From contig NZ_CP046507.1 of the NCBI RefSeq assembly GCF_009741445.1, positions 3,038,001-3,102,000 on the forward strand: DNA of 64,000 nt, read 5' to 3'. Under the pieces are notes generated by a model. The model made no database searches. It saw nothing but the letters and a program-made list of their open reading frames with translations, and was not told the DNA's origin. Shown piece by piece: positions 55,794 to 64,000 of the stretch (position 1 is the stretch's first letter; the number at the start of each line of letters is the position of its first letter). Both the position numbers and the translations under genes were made by a program. Source of the DNA: Mycobacterium avium subsp. avium (lineage in GTDB: Bacteria; Actinomycetota; Actinomycetes; Mycobacteriales; Mycobacteriaceae).

Positions 55794-55863
55794 TGCCCGC
55801 CTCTGAGCGACAACCTGTTGGTGCGCTCGCACCCGTAACCGAGTTGTCGCTGTGAGGCGGGCA
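55794..55863. terminator. long inverted repeat between convergent genes
   Basis: Arms tgcccgcctctgagcgacaac (55794-55814) and its near complement at 55843-55863 pair at 19 of 21 positions, with a 28-base loop. It lies after the TetR stop and before the end of the convergent acyltransferase gene. No T-run follows, so it may be a structured or repeated element rather than a standard terminator. Confidence 0.45.
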
Positions 55864-55938
55864 TATCGCCTGTCCGCTCTCGGAGAGGCTGCTGTGGCCC
55901 ATGTGACGAAGGGTGCGCGACGACGGGCGCCTGCCGGC

Positions 55939-57078
55939 TCAGTCGCGCACCCGGGTGAACCGGTGCAGCAGCCACGCCAACGGGATCGTCAGGACCAGCG
56001 TCGCGATGAACAGGTTCAGCATCGAGCCGGTGTAGACGCGGGCGCCGACGATGTAGTCCATCGCGAATTCCATGGTGATCAAATGGATCAGGAAGATCTC
56101 GTAGGAGATCTCCCCCAGCCACACCATCGGGCGGCTGGCCAGCAGCCGCGAATACCACCCGTGATCGCCCAGCGCCAGCGGCGCCACGGCGAGGGCGGCG
56201 ATCACGGCGTAGAAGCAGGTCTTGAACAACGCCTCGCTCAGCGTGGCCGGTGACGTCGTGGGCGCGCCGGCGATCGGGGTGGAGACGATGAAATAACTGA
56301 CCACCGCCAGCGGGATGGCCACGAAACCGTAGGCGCGCGCGCCCATTTCCTGCAGCACCGTCAGCATCATGCCGGCCAGGAACCAGGCCAGGTAGGTGGG
56401 CAGCCACAGCCGGGCGCCGTCGGGAAACCAGTGATCGGTGTGCACCAGCACCAGCCAGGCCGGGCTGACCAAGGCCAGCCCCGCCAGCGCGCCCAGCACC
56501 AGCTTCGGCTGCCACTGCCGCCGGCAGATCAGCACCAGCAGCAGGTAGGCCAGCAGCGGCAGGATGACGTAGAAGGACGCCTCCACGGCCAGGCTCCACA
56601 TCTGGGTCAGCCCCTGATGCAGATACTTGCCCAGGTAGCCGTTGCAGTAGATCTGGGTGAGCGTCAGGTTGCGCGCCAGACCCAGCCAGCTGTGCCCGGG
56701 GTTGGGACCAGCCTCGCGGAAGTGGTACAGCACGTAGGCGAACAGCACCGTGATGACGTAGGCGGGCATGATGCGCCGAACTCGGTGCCACGCATAGCGA
56801 CTCAGCGACGGCGGTGGGCCGCCGGTGGCCGCGGACTTCACCCACGGCCGGAACAGCAGGTAGCCGGAGAGCACGAAGAAGATGGGCACCCCGATCTCCA
56901 TGCGGGAACCGACCAGCCCCCAATACCCGTGCGTGTACTTGCCGGTGGTGTAGGCCGCGTGGGTGCCGACGACGAGCAGCGCGGCGACCGCACGGACCCC
57001 GGTCAGCGAGGCGACGCGGTCGACGCGAGAGGTCTGCTCGAGCCCGCCCTGGGCGTCTTGTTCTTCCGACAGCGTCAT
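55939..57078 (-). CDS. membrane acyltransferase, OafA/acyltransferase-3 type (Rv1254-like)
   Basis: A 379-residue protein with about ten membrane helices. It has the family N-terminus SLTGVRAVAALLVVGTHAA with the catalytic His, then VPIFFVLSGYLLFRP and WSLAVEASFYVILPLL, and near the C-terminus WLGEISYEIFLIH. Such enzymes O-acylate sugars or lipids at the membrane. The start overlaps the stop of deaD by four bases. Confidence 0.88.
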   Translation of the reverse strand: MTLSEEQDAQGGLEQTSRVDRVASLTGVRAVAALLVVGTHAAYTTGKYTHGYWGLVGSRMEIGVPIFFVLSGYLLFRPWVKSAATGGPPPSLSRYAWHRVRRIMPAYVITVLFAYVLYHFREAGPNPGHSWLGLARNLTLTQIYCNGYLGKYLHQGLTQMWSLAVEASFYVILPLLAYLLLVLICRRQWQPKLVLGALAGLALVSPAWLVLVHTDHWFPDGARLWLPTYLAWFLAGMMLTVLQEMGARAYGFVAIPLAVVSYFIVSTPIAGAPTTSPATLSEALFKTCFYAVIAALAVAPLALGDHGWYSRLLASRPMVWLGEISYEIFLIHLITMEFAMDYIVGARVYTGSMLNLFIATLVLTIPLAWLLHRFTRVRD

Positions 57079-58775
57079 CCGCCGTATTTCCTGCGTGGTT
57101 TCCCGCCGTCCCGACCGCGCGCCTTGGCCGCCGCCCGGTCCGGCTGGAGGTTGATCAGCACTCCGGAGATTCGGGTCTGCTCAAGCCTTTTCAGCGTCGA
57201 CTTGGGCAGCTTGGCCGGCAACTCCACCAGCGAGAAGTCGGGTCCGATGGCGATGTGGCCGAAATCGCTGCGATGCAGCCCGCCCTCGTTGGCGATGGCG
57301 CCCACGATCGCGCCCGGACCGATCTTGTGCCGTTTGCCCACCGCGATGCGGTAGGTGGCCAACGGCCTTGTGCTCCTGGGTTTCTCGGTGCGCTCGCGCC
57401 GTTCGGTGTGGCGTTCGCGTCGCTCCCGCGGCGGTTCGGGCGCCATCAGGAACTCCTCGCCGTCGCGTGACTGCACGGCCAGCGCGGCGGCGATATCGGC
57501 CATCGGGACGTCGTGCTCGCGTTCGTAGTCCTGAACCAACTTGCGGAACAGATCGATGCCGGGAGCGCCGAGCGCGGCGGTGATGGAGTCGGCGAACTTG
57601 GCCACCCGCTGGGCGTTGACGTCCTCGACGGTGGGCAGCTCGGCTTCGGTGAGCGGCTGGCGGGTCGCCTTCTCAATGGCCTTGAGCAGGTGGCGTTCTC
57701 GCGGGGAGACGAACAGCAGCGCGGTTCCCGAGCGTCCCGCCCGGCCGGTGCGCCCGATCCGGTGCACGTAGGACTCGGTGTCGTGCGGGATGTCGTAGTT
57801 GAGCACGTGTGAGATCCGTTCGACGTCCAGGCCTCGGGCGGCCACGTCGGTGGCGACCAGGATGTCGATGCCGCCGTCCTTGAGGGCGGCGACGGTCCGC
57901 TCACGCTGGCCCTGCGGGATGTCCCCGTTGATCGCGGCCGCCGAGAAGCCGCGCGCCCTGAGCCGTTCGGCGACCTCCTCGGTGGCCTGTTTGGTCCGGA
58001 CGAAAACGATCATCGCCTCGAACGGCTCGACCTCCAGCACCCGGGTCAGCGCGTCCATTTTGCGCGGGCCGGCGACCTGGATGTAGCGCTGCGAAATGTT
58101 CTCGGCGGTCGTGGTTTTCGCTTTGGTGCTGACCTCGAGGGGATCGTGCAGATACTTGGCGGTGAGCTTGCGGATCGCGGGCGGCATGGTCGCCGAGAAC
58201 AGCGCGACCTGCTTGTATTCCGGGGTCTCGGACAGGATGCGGTCGACCTCTTCGGCAAATCCCATGGTGAGCATCTCGTCGGCCTCGTCGAGCACCAGGT
58301 AGTCGACGTGCGACAGGTTCAGCGTGCCGCGCTCGAGGTGGTCGATCACCCGGCCCGGCGTGCCGACCACCACGTGGGCGCCGCGTTTCAATCCGGCCAG
58401 CTGCACGGCGTAGGAGGAGCCGCCGTAGATCGGCAGCACGTTGATCTTCGGCAGATGCGCGCCGTAGCGGCTGAACGCCTCGGCCACCTGCAACGCCAGC
58501 TCCCGGGTGGGCGCCAGCACCAGCGCCTGGGTGGCGGTGCTGGCGACGTCGATGTTGGACAGGATCGGGATCGCGAACGCGGCCGTCTTGCCGGTGCCGG
58601 TCTGGGCCAGGCCGACGACGTCGGAACCGGCCATCAACGCCGGGATGGTCGCGGCCTGGATGCCGGTGGGCGTCTCGTAGCCGACGTCGGCGATCGCCCG
58701 CAAAACCGAGGGATGGATCTGCAGGTCGGCAAATGTCGGGGAGGCAGCCTCAGTCGAGCTGTCCGGGAGGGTCAT
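57075..58775 (-). CDS. deaD: DEAD-box RNA helicase DeaD
   Basis: The 566-residue helicase has TGIQAATIPALM (Q motif), AQTGTGKTAAF (Walker A), PTRELALQV, VLDEADEML, FSATMPP, and HRIGRTGRAGR in order. A basic Arg/Glu-rich linker and a DbpA-like RNA-binding domain (YRIAVGKRHKIGPGAIVGAI) follow, then an Arg/Lys tail. It unwinds structured RNA, typically in ribosome assembly and cold adaptation. Length agrees with M. tuberculosis DeaD. Confidence 0.95.
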   Translation of the reverse strand: MTLPDSSTEAASPTFADLQIHPSVLRAIADVGYETPTGIQAATIPALMAGSDVVGLAQTGTGKTAAFAIPILSNIDVASTATQALVLAPTRELALQVAEAFSRYGAHLPKINVLPIYGGSSYAVQLAGLKRGAHVVVGTPGRVIDHLERGTLNLSHVDYLVLDEADEMLTMGFAEEVDRILSETPEYKQVALFSATMPPAIRKLTAKYLHDPLEVSTKAKTTTAENISQRYIQVAGPRKMDALTRVLEVEPFEAMIVFVRTKQATEEVAERLRARGFSAAAINGDIPQGQRERTVAALKDGGIDILVATDVAARGLDVERISHVLNYDIPHDTESYVHRIGRTGRAGRSGTALLFVSPRERHLLKAIEKATRQPLTEAELPTVEDVNAQRVAKFADSITAALGAPGIDLFRKLVQDYEREHDVPMADIAAALAVQSRDGEEFLMAPEPPRERRERHTERRERTEKPRSTRPLATYRIAVGKRHKIGPGAIVGAIANEGGLHRSDFGHIAIGPDFSLVELPAKLPKSTLKRLEQTRISGVLINLQPDRAAAKARGRDGGKPRRKYGG

Positions 58776-58874
58776 CGCCCATGGAGTCTAGTGGTCGCGC
58801 CGCGCCCGGTGCGGCCCGTGATCGTGGGCACAGCCGGGCGACGCCCGGCCACGCCTGCCACACCCGCGGCCGCG

Positions 58875-59483
58875 ATGACGGTACGGTGCGTCGATGTGTG
58901 GTCGCCACCGTGTCGTACCGAGCCGCTGACCGGCTCGGCCGCTGTCGCCTTGATCGCCGTCACGCTGACCGGATGCGGTTCCGGGGACTCCACCGTCGCC
59001 AAGACGCCGCAGGCCCGCACGACGTCGGAGACCCCGTCGATCACCGCACCGGCCACGCCGTCGGCGGCCGCCGCGCAGCCCGGCGCCGGGCAGCCGGCCG
59101 ACCCGTGCGCGGTCAACCTCGCCGCACCGACCATCGTGAAGGTGGTCTCCGAGCTGCCACGCGACCCGCGCAGCCAGCAGCCGTGGAACCCCGAGCCGCT
59201 GGCCGGCAACTACAACCAGTGCGCGCAGCTGTCGGCGGTGATCGTCAAGGCCAACACCAACGCGATCAGCCCGAGCACCCGGGCGGTGCTGTTCCACCTC
59301 GGCCAATTCATCCCGCAGGGGGTGCCCGACACCTACGGGTTCAACGGCATCGACCCGGCCCAGACCACCGGTGACACGGTGGCGCTGACCTACCCGGGCG
59401 GGCTTTCCGGCCTGAGCACCGACGTGAAGTTCCACTGGAACGGCAATGCCGTCGAGCTGATCGGCAACACCCCCGCGCACTGA
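58875..59483 (+). CDS. lprE: lipoprotein LprE
   Basis: The 202-residue precursor has a hydrophobic signal ending in LTGCGSGDS (lipobox LTGC), a Thr/Ala/Pro linker, and a LppP/LprE-type domain with Cys in DPCAVNL and NQCAQLS and the QPWNPEPLAGNYNQC segment. ATG 58875 gives the length of M. tuberculosis LprE. It is divergent from deaD. Function is not established; it is expected on the outer face of the membrane or in the cell wall. Confidence 0.88.
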   Translation: MTVRCVDVWSPPCRTEPLTGSAAVALIAVTLTGCGSGDSTVAKTPQARTTSETPSITAPATPSAAAAQPGAGQPADPCAVNLAAPTIVKVVSELPRDPRSQQPWNPEPLAGNYNQCAQLSAVIVKANTNAISPSTRAVLFHLGQFIPQGVPDTYGFNGIDPAQTTGDTVALTYPGGLSGLSTDVKFHWNGNAVELIGNTPAH

Positions 59484-59555
59484 CCCCGGGCACGCTCGCC
59501 CGGCACCGCGGCGGTGTCGGCGCCCCGGCGCTGAAGTGCAGTGCATGGAGATGCT

Positions 59556-60599
59556 TCAGCCCTCGAGCCATAAACCGGCCGGCGCGCACGGCAGCCCGAC
59601 GTCCTTGAGGGTCAAGATACCGGCCGGCGCGGCGGCGACGTCGACGGCAGCGCTAACCGCGGGCATCGCCGTCATGGTGTCCCATTCGTGGTTGCCCCAG
59701 CTCTCGGGTGGCAGGAAGCGAATCCGGGTGTCGACGCCGGGCTCGCCTTTGATGACGACGTGATAGTGGTCGTCGTCGAACTGCCATCCCTCGTTCAGCA
59801 GTTTGGTCATGTACCAGGCGACGTTCGATTGCACCACCGTCTTGCCGTTGACTTTGCCGTTCCAGCCGGCCCGCATCGCGGCGATGGTGTCTTTCTCGAT
59901 GACCCACCAGCCGAGATCGACCCGCTCCGACGCGGTGGCGTGCTCGATGAAGAATTCCATGTCGTCGAGCTCGAAGCCCAGGGCGACCGCCATCCGCTGG
60001 ACCGAGTCGCGAAACGTGCTCAGCCACATCTTGGCCGTCTCGATCACGGCGGGCGGCGCCTCGGACAGTGAAAAGCCTTGCGACTGCCAGGTTTCGGGCG
60101 ACTCGTAGACCGACACGTCGGCAGACTCGGAAACCGACACCATCTCGACGTCACGGCAGACCGCAGTCATCGCCGTGACCATGGTGTTGATCCACCCCGG
60201 GTTGACCGCGGTGATGTAGAGCGAGCTGCCCCCACGTTCGCACGCCGCCGCCAGCCGCTGCTTTGTCTCGCCCTGGATGCCGCCGACATTGAGAAATAGG
60301 TTGGTGCTGATCACGTCGAGCCCACTTTCGAGCAGACGCACTACCTGGTCGATGTCGGCCATGAACGGGGTGTAGATAACGGTGTCCGCTTTCAACGCGA
60401 GCAGCGCGTCGATGTCGGTGGTGGCCAACACCCCGGTATCGGGACGGCCACACAGCGCACCCGCATCCGAGCCTGCCTTCTCCTCCGAAAATGCGTAGAC
60501 ACCAACGAGTTCCAGCCGCGGATCGTCCAGCACGCCCCGCAGGCTCAGCTTGCCGACCTTGCCGGTGGTCCACTGGATGACGCGCAATTTCTTTGTCAC
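59556..60599 (-). CDS. DapB-like NAD(P)-binding dehydrogenase
   Basis: A 347-residue protein resembling the mycobacterial dihydrodipicolinate-reductase-like/DAP-dehydrogenase C family. The N-terminus has a Rossmann strand and loop RVIQWTTGKVGKLSLRGVL; DTVIYTPFMADIDQVVRLLESG is a typical middle segment; the C-terminal half (from about residue 150) is the substrate domain. It is unlikely to make lysine itself; relatives sit in lipid and steroid catabolic clusters. GTG 60599 start. 165 bases separate it from the next gene on the same strand. Confidence 0.78.
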   Translation of the reverse strand: MTKKLRVIQWTTGKVGKLSLRGVLDDPRLELVGVYAFSEEKAGSDAGALCGRPDTGVLATTDIDALLALKADTVIYTPFMADIDQVVRLLESGLDVISTNLFLNVGGIQGETKQRLAAACERGGSSLYITAVNPGWINTMVTAMTAVCRDVEMVSVSESADVSVYESPETWQSQGFSLSEAPPAVIETAKMWLSTFRDSVQRMAVALGFELDDMEFFIEHATASERVDLGWWVIEKDTIAAMRAGWNGKVNGKTVVQSNVAWYMTKLLNEGWQFDDDHYHVVIKGEPGVDTRIRFLPPESWGNHEWDTMTAMPAVSAAVDVAAAPAGILTLKDVGLPCAPAGLWLEG

Positions 60600-60764
60600 A
60601 CACTTACCTTTCGATTAGATCGCCCACGCTCGGCATACGAACCGGGTGTGGCATCTCGGCGTCTACTTCGCCGAAGGGACGGGTCGCGTCTTGGAGGCGA
60701 TCAGGCCGGCGACGCCCTCGGCTATCGCAGCTCATCACGCATAGTCGCGTAGTGGTCAGAAGTC

Positions 60765-61692
60765 CTAGCCCAGGCGGACGAGTTCGCTGAGCAGTTCCCG
60801 GGTGCGTTGGGCCGATGCCGTTCGTTGTGCTCGCTCATAACCGACGCCGATGGGCTGTGCCCAGATGTCGGTGGCTCCGGCATCGAGCAGGTCCTGCAGT
60901 TGTTTTCGCACCGACTCCTCGTTGCCGATGATCGCGACATCGGCAGGGGTGGCGCGGCCGCCCGCCTCGATGACCCGCTGATAGTTGGTCATCCCCGCGT
61001 ACATCGTCGACATCGCCGCGGTGGCCGCCCGGGCCTCGACGGGGTCGTCGTGCACGGCGACGGGTAGTCCGGCGACGATCCTTGGCGGGGGTCGACCCCA
61101 TTCCGGTCGCGTGGCGCAGTGCGGGTGCGATGCGGGATTCGATGACCGATGCCGACGCCATCCAGAGCACGACTCCATCGGCGAAACGACCTGCAATGCG
61201 CAACATCCGGGGTGACAGCGCCGACAGCAGCAGCGGCACCTCATCGTCGAGTCTGACCACCCCGGCGGGACTGCGGGTCGTCCAGTCCTGACCGGAGTAG
61301 TCGACTTCCTCGCCCCGCAACAGGGCACTGATGATGCGCAGATATTCTTCGGTGTTCCTGCCGGGATGGTCGTAGGACAAGCCGAGCACGCCGCTGACGA
61401 GCGGCTCGTGCGAGGGGCCCAGCCCGAGCGTGAATCCCGGGCGGCCCATGGCATTTGCCGCGGCGGCTACCCGGTTAGCCTGCAGCAGCGGGTGACAGGG
61501 ATACGTCTGAAGGACGGCGGTGCCCAGTTCGATGGATGTGGTGGCCCGTCCCGCCAGGGCCATCGCCACCAGCGGGTCGCCGGCCACCGTGCTGGCGTAC
61601 CAAAGGGACGTGAAGCCCTCGGCTTCAGCCGCTTGGGCCTGCTCCACGATCTTGTCGGTCGATGACGCGCCGCCGGTCAGCCCGATCCGCAT
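60765..61692 (-). pseudogene. LLM F420-type oxidoreductase, frameshifted
   Basis: ATG 61692 (RIGLTGGASSTDKIVEQ) opens an LLM protein of the TIGR03564-like F420 group, with FTSLWYAST, GRPGFTLGLGPSHEP and LLLSALSPRMLRIAG. The frame breaks at about residue 200 after HATGMG. RIVAGLPVAVHDD and TDIWAQPIGVG continue in another frame to the stop at 60765. A run of four G (61096-61099 on the plus strand as C) seems one base too long. The total length (928 bases) is not a multiple of three. If corrected it would be an intact enzyme of about 308 residues. Confidence 0.8.
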
Positions 61693-61749
61693 CGCCACTC
61701 TCCAAACTTTCTGCACGTCAACGGATATGCGCGCCAGTGATCGTGGTCG

Positions 61750-63114
61750 TCATTCATGGATACGCGCTTGCTCCTTGTACTCGGTGATAGGTCGGGCAAG
61801 GCCCTGGCTGTCACACACGGACTGCAACCGATCGAGCGTCTCATCCAAGCCCGGCCCTAGCCGCTTGCCGGGAGTGAACTCAGCGGGAAGGTTGCGCATG
61901 CCCTGAATGATCCCGATGGTGTCGTAGTGCACGGTATTCACCCGATCGCACCGATAGTCGGGCATCCGTTCGAGCACTGCAGTGAGCATCGACTTGAACA
62001 CGGTGCGCGCTACATTCGAGCCGATACAGCGGTGCACTCCAATGCCAAAGCTGAAGTGGCGGTTCGCTTTCCGACCAAGCATCAGTTCATCGGGATTGTC
62101 GAACAAGTTGGGATCGCGGTTGGCCATCGCCCACGAGAGCCACAGCCGCTCGCCCTCGGCGAAGCGGATGCCGTCCAGTTCCATGTCGGCGGAGATGGTG
62201 CGCGCATCACCGGGCGCTGGGGTGAAATACCGCAGGAATTCTTCGGTGGCCGGGTTCAGCAGGACATCGCGTTCGCGGTGCAGGCGTGCCCGCTGATCGG
62301 GATGTTCGGACAGCCACTCGAGCGCGTGTGCCGTCAGCGCCGTGGTGGTGTCAAATCCCCCACCGATCAGTAGCGTGAGCATGCCGATGATCTCCATGTC
62401 CGGCGCCGGCTCACCGTCGATGCGCAGCTGTGCCAGCGCGTTGATGATGCCGGGTCGCGGGTGCTCGCGGATCTCGGTGAGGTTGGCGAACAAGTCAACC
62501 ACCACTGAGACCCACATGTCATGCACCTTGGCAGCCTCGGGCGAATCCGGCGGCGTGTACACCATCGCGTGCACCGGCTCGTTGTACATGGTCCATTTCC
62601 TCAGCGGCACACCGAGCATCGCCAGGGTGAGCACCGCGGGCACGACGTTCGCTAGATCGTCGACGAAGTCGATGCGACCGCTCTCGATGCGTTCGTCGAG
62701 GCAGGCCCGCACGACGTCGTCGATGAACGGCTGCCACCGACTCACCGCAGCCGGCGAAAGGTAGGGGTTCAGCAACGAGCGGTAGATTCGGTGCTCCGGG
62801 TCGTCCATCTCGAGCATTCCGCCGCGGATCTGGTCCGACTCCGTCGTGAGTGGAATGGTGACACCCCTGTAGCCACGTCGTTCGTTGTTGACGTCGTGGT
62901 CGTTGGACACGTGCGGACACCGGGCGAGTTCGAAGACGGCGTCGCCGCTGGCGGCTACCCAGTGCCCGCCGTAGGTGTCGGTCCAGGCGATCGGGCACCG
63001 CTGATGCATCTCCTGGGTGACGTCGAGGAAACGCTCGCGATATTCCGGCGCGTGGCGATCGAAGTGGAACTGCGGGGCCTTTCGGGAGTCAGAACCAGCG
63101 ACCTCGACGCTCAT
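61750..63114 (-). CDS. cytochrome P450
   Basis: A 454-residue P450. The I-helix is LIGGGFDTTTAL, ExxR is EEFLRYF, and the haem loop is FSFGIGVHRCIGSNVAR with the Cys thiolate. The full length is retained, so it should be functional. ATG 63114 overlaps the ferredoxin stop (ATGA) and has AAGGGG upstream. The adjacent ferredoxin should deliver electrons. The neighbours (SDR, F420-type enzyme, DapB-like protein) point to catabolism of a steroid, terpenoid or similar lipid; the CYP family is not assigned. Confidence 0.9.
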   Translation of the reverse strand: MSVEVAGSDSRKAPQFHFDRHAPEYRERFLDVTQEMHQRCPIAWTDTYGGHWVAASGDAVFELARCPHVSNDHDVNNERRGYRGVTIPLTTESDQIRGGMLEMDDPEHRIYRSLLNPYLSPAAVSRWQPFIDDVVRACLDERIESGRIDFVDDLANVVPAVLTLAMLGVPLRKWTMYNEPVHAMVYTPPDSPEAAKVHDMWVSVVVDLFANLTEIREHPRPGIINALAQLRIDGEPAPDMEIIGMLTLLIGGGFDTTTALTAHALEWLSEHPDQRARLHRERDVLLNPATEEFLRYFTPAPGDARTISADMELDGIRFAEGERLWLSWAMANRDPNLFDNPDELMLGRKANRHFSFGIGVHRCIGSNVARTVFKSMLTAVLERMPDYRCDRVNTVHYDTIGIIQGMRNLPAEFTPGKRLGPGLDETLDRLQSVCDSQGLARPITEYKEQARIHE

Positions 63115-63332
63115 TCGCCGGCCCCTTGACCGACGGTGCCGTTCATTAGCACGATGGCTTGCTCGGGGCACGAGCGCGCTGCCTCGAGCAGTTGCGCTTC
63201 GTCCTCTGCGGCTACCTCACCCATGACGGCGGAGGCGTGGCCATCGACATCGTCGAGTTCGAAGGCTTTCGGTGCGATCATCGCGCACAGGGTGTGCCCC
63301 TGGCATCGGGCAGCGTCAACGCGCGCCTTCAC
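63111..63332 (-). CDS. [3Fe-4S]-type ferredoxin with His in the cluster motif
   Basis: The 73-residue ferredoxin has RCQGHTLCAMIAP and later RSCPEQAI. The motif C-x2-H-x2-C...CP has His where a fourth Cys would be, as in other mycobacterial P450 ferredoxins that carry a [3Fe-4S] cluster. GTG 63332 is supported by GGAGGTG a few bases upstream; the frame continues upstream with Arg-rich sequence that is not part of the family. It is coupled to the P450 gene and is its likely redox partner. Confidence 0.9.
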   Translation of the reverse strand: MKARVDAARCQGHTLCAMIAPKAFELDDVDGHASAVMGEVAAEDEAQLLEAARSCPEQAIVLMNGTVGQGAGE

Positions 63333-63382
63333 TGAACACCTCCGTGATCGTTGCTTCTTTCCAATCCGCATGTGCCGATGGT

Positions 63383-64000
63383 TCAGATCACTGCGCCGCC
63401 GTTGACGCCGATAATCTGACCCGTGATGTAGCCCGCCTCGTCGGAGCACAGGAAAGCGCACGCAGCGGCGATGTCCTCGCCAGTGCCGAGCCTGCCGACC
63501 GGGGAGGCCTTGGCAAGGTACTTGACGGGAGGAAGGTTTCCCGCCTCCTGCGCGGCGCGAAGCATCGGGGTGTCAACGGAAAACGGCGGCACCGTGTTGG
63601 CGGTTATCCCGTGGGCCGCGTATTCGAGCGCGATCGTTCTCGTCAGCGCGATCACACCGCCCTTGGACGCGGAGTAGTGGCCTTGTCGAGGCGATCCCGT
63701 CTGCGCCGCCGTCGAAGAAATCGTGACCACACGCCCCCAACCAGCCTCGACCATGTCCGGCAGGGCAGCCTGCAGGCACAGAAACGTGCCGGTGAGGTTC
63801 ACCGCGAGATGGCGGTTCCAGTCCTCGATCGTGATCTCTGCGAACGGCTTGAATCCAGTGATCGCCGCGCTGGTAACCAAGACCTGGACGGAACCGAGCG
63901 CGCGCCGCACCGACTCGAAAGCCGCTGCAACACTGGCGCTTTCGGCGACGTCGGTCGGTACCGCGATGGCGTGGGCGCCGTCGGCCGCCACCCGGGCCGC
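63383..64000 (-). CDS. short-chain dehydrogenase/reductase, partial
   Basis: The C-terminal 205 or so residues of an SDR are present; the frame is open at the right edge, so the N-terminal Rossmann glycine motif is outside. Seen are VTSAAI (NAG-like position), VNLTGTF, catalytic Ser in TISSTAAQTGS, and YSASK with Tyr and Lys, then EYAAHGITANTVPPF and YITGQIIGVNGGAVI at the end. It would oxidise or reduce an alcohol/ketone with NAD(P). It lies 50 bases before the ferredoxin gene on the same strand and is probably in the same operon. Confidence 0.88.
   Translation of the reverse strand, partial: AARVAADGAHAIAVPTDVAESASVAAAFESVRRALGSVQVLVTSAAITGFKPFAEITIEDWNRHLAVNLTGTFLCLQAALPDMVEAGWGRVVTISSTAAQTGSPRQGHYSASKGGVIALTRTIALEYAAHGITANTVPPFSVDTPMLRAAQEAGNLPPVKYLAKASPVGRLGTGEDIAAACAFLCSDEAGYITGQIIGVNGGAVI

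Overview
The window looks like chromosome from a slow-growing Mycobacterium, possibly of the M. avium complex type; I cannot fix the species from the sequence alone. The reasons are high GC, many ATGA/GTGA start-stop overlaps, mycobacterial families (DUF732, DUF3558 lipoproteins, EspC-like, 13E12/DUF222-HNH, F420-dependent enzymes, EmbR/PknH), and a long block that follows the M. tuberculosis order Rv1287 down to Rv1252c, with every strand reversed. Locus-tag comparisons are from memory of that genome.

Layout. (1) 1-4260 is an accessory, visibly less GC-rich segment. It holds a partial PD-(D/E)XK-like gene, a gene with a CxCxxC zinc-type motif, and a type VII secretion locus: an EspC-like partner, a WXG/YxxxD protein with a Pro-rich linker and a glycine-zipper C-terminus, a four-helix membrane protein, and a second degraded tail-plus-membrane-protein cassette. 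(2) 4388-11781 carries assorted enzymes: a Ddn-like protein, a secreted M15-like hydrolase, DUF732, NUDIX, a ketosteroid-isomerase-like protein, a double-RCK K+ channel, a TPR protein, an F420-type LLM protein and two VOC proteins. (3) 11778-21931 is sulfate assimilation and peptide import: Rrf2 regulator, cysNC, cysD, a broken hotdog thioesterase, beta-carbonic anhydrase and oppBCDA. (4) 21918-32013 has an S33 hydrolase, an SbcC/SbcD-like pair, an IS110-family element, a 13E12 HNH protein, a SixA-like phosphatase and lprB/lprC. (5) 32189-43972 has a heterodimeric ABC exporter, DUF732, embR, pknH, the Rv1265 and Rv1264-type genes, an inserted DNA glycosylase, amiB2 and a HIT protein. (6) 44089-49062 is an insertion relative to M. 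tuberculosis: a GGDEF protein, a GGDEF-EAL protein and an LLM flavoprotein. (7) 49119-59483 resumes the conserved order: FAD monooxygenase, udgB, tap, a GlcD-like oxidase, a frameshifted cyp130, TetR, acyltransferase, deaD, lprE. (8) 59556-64000 is a minus-strand catabolic-type cluster: SDR, ferredoxin, P450, broken LLM oxidoreductase and DapB-like dehydrogenase.

The most interesting region is 1860-4260. It has the parts expected of an ESX-exported, membrane-active toxin with a polytopic immunity protein, including a duplicated C-terminal-tip/immunity cassette. This resembles the staphylococcal TspA/TsaI arrangement, but here it is an inference from architecture. A second recurring theme is single-base frameshifts in four otherwise recognisable genes (near 3884, 15595, 54568 and 61097). 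They could be real pseudogenes or assembly errors.
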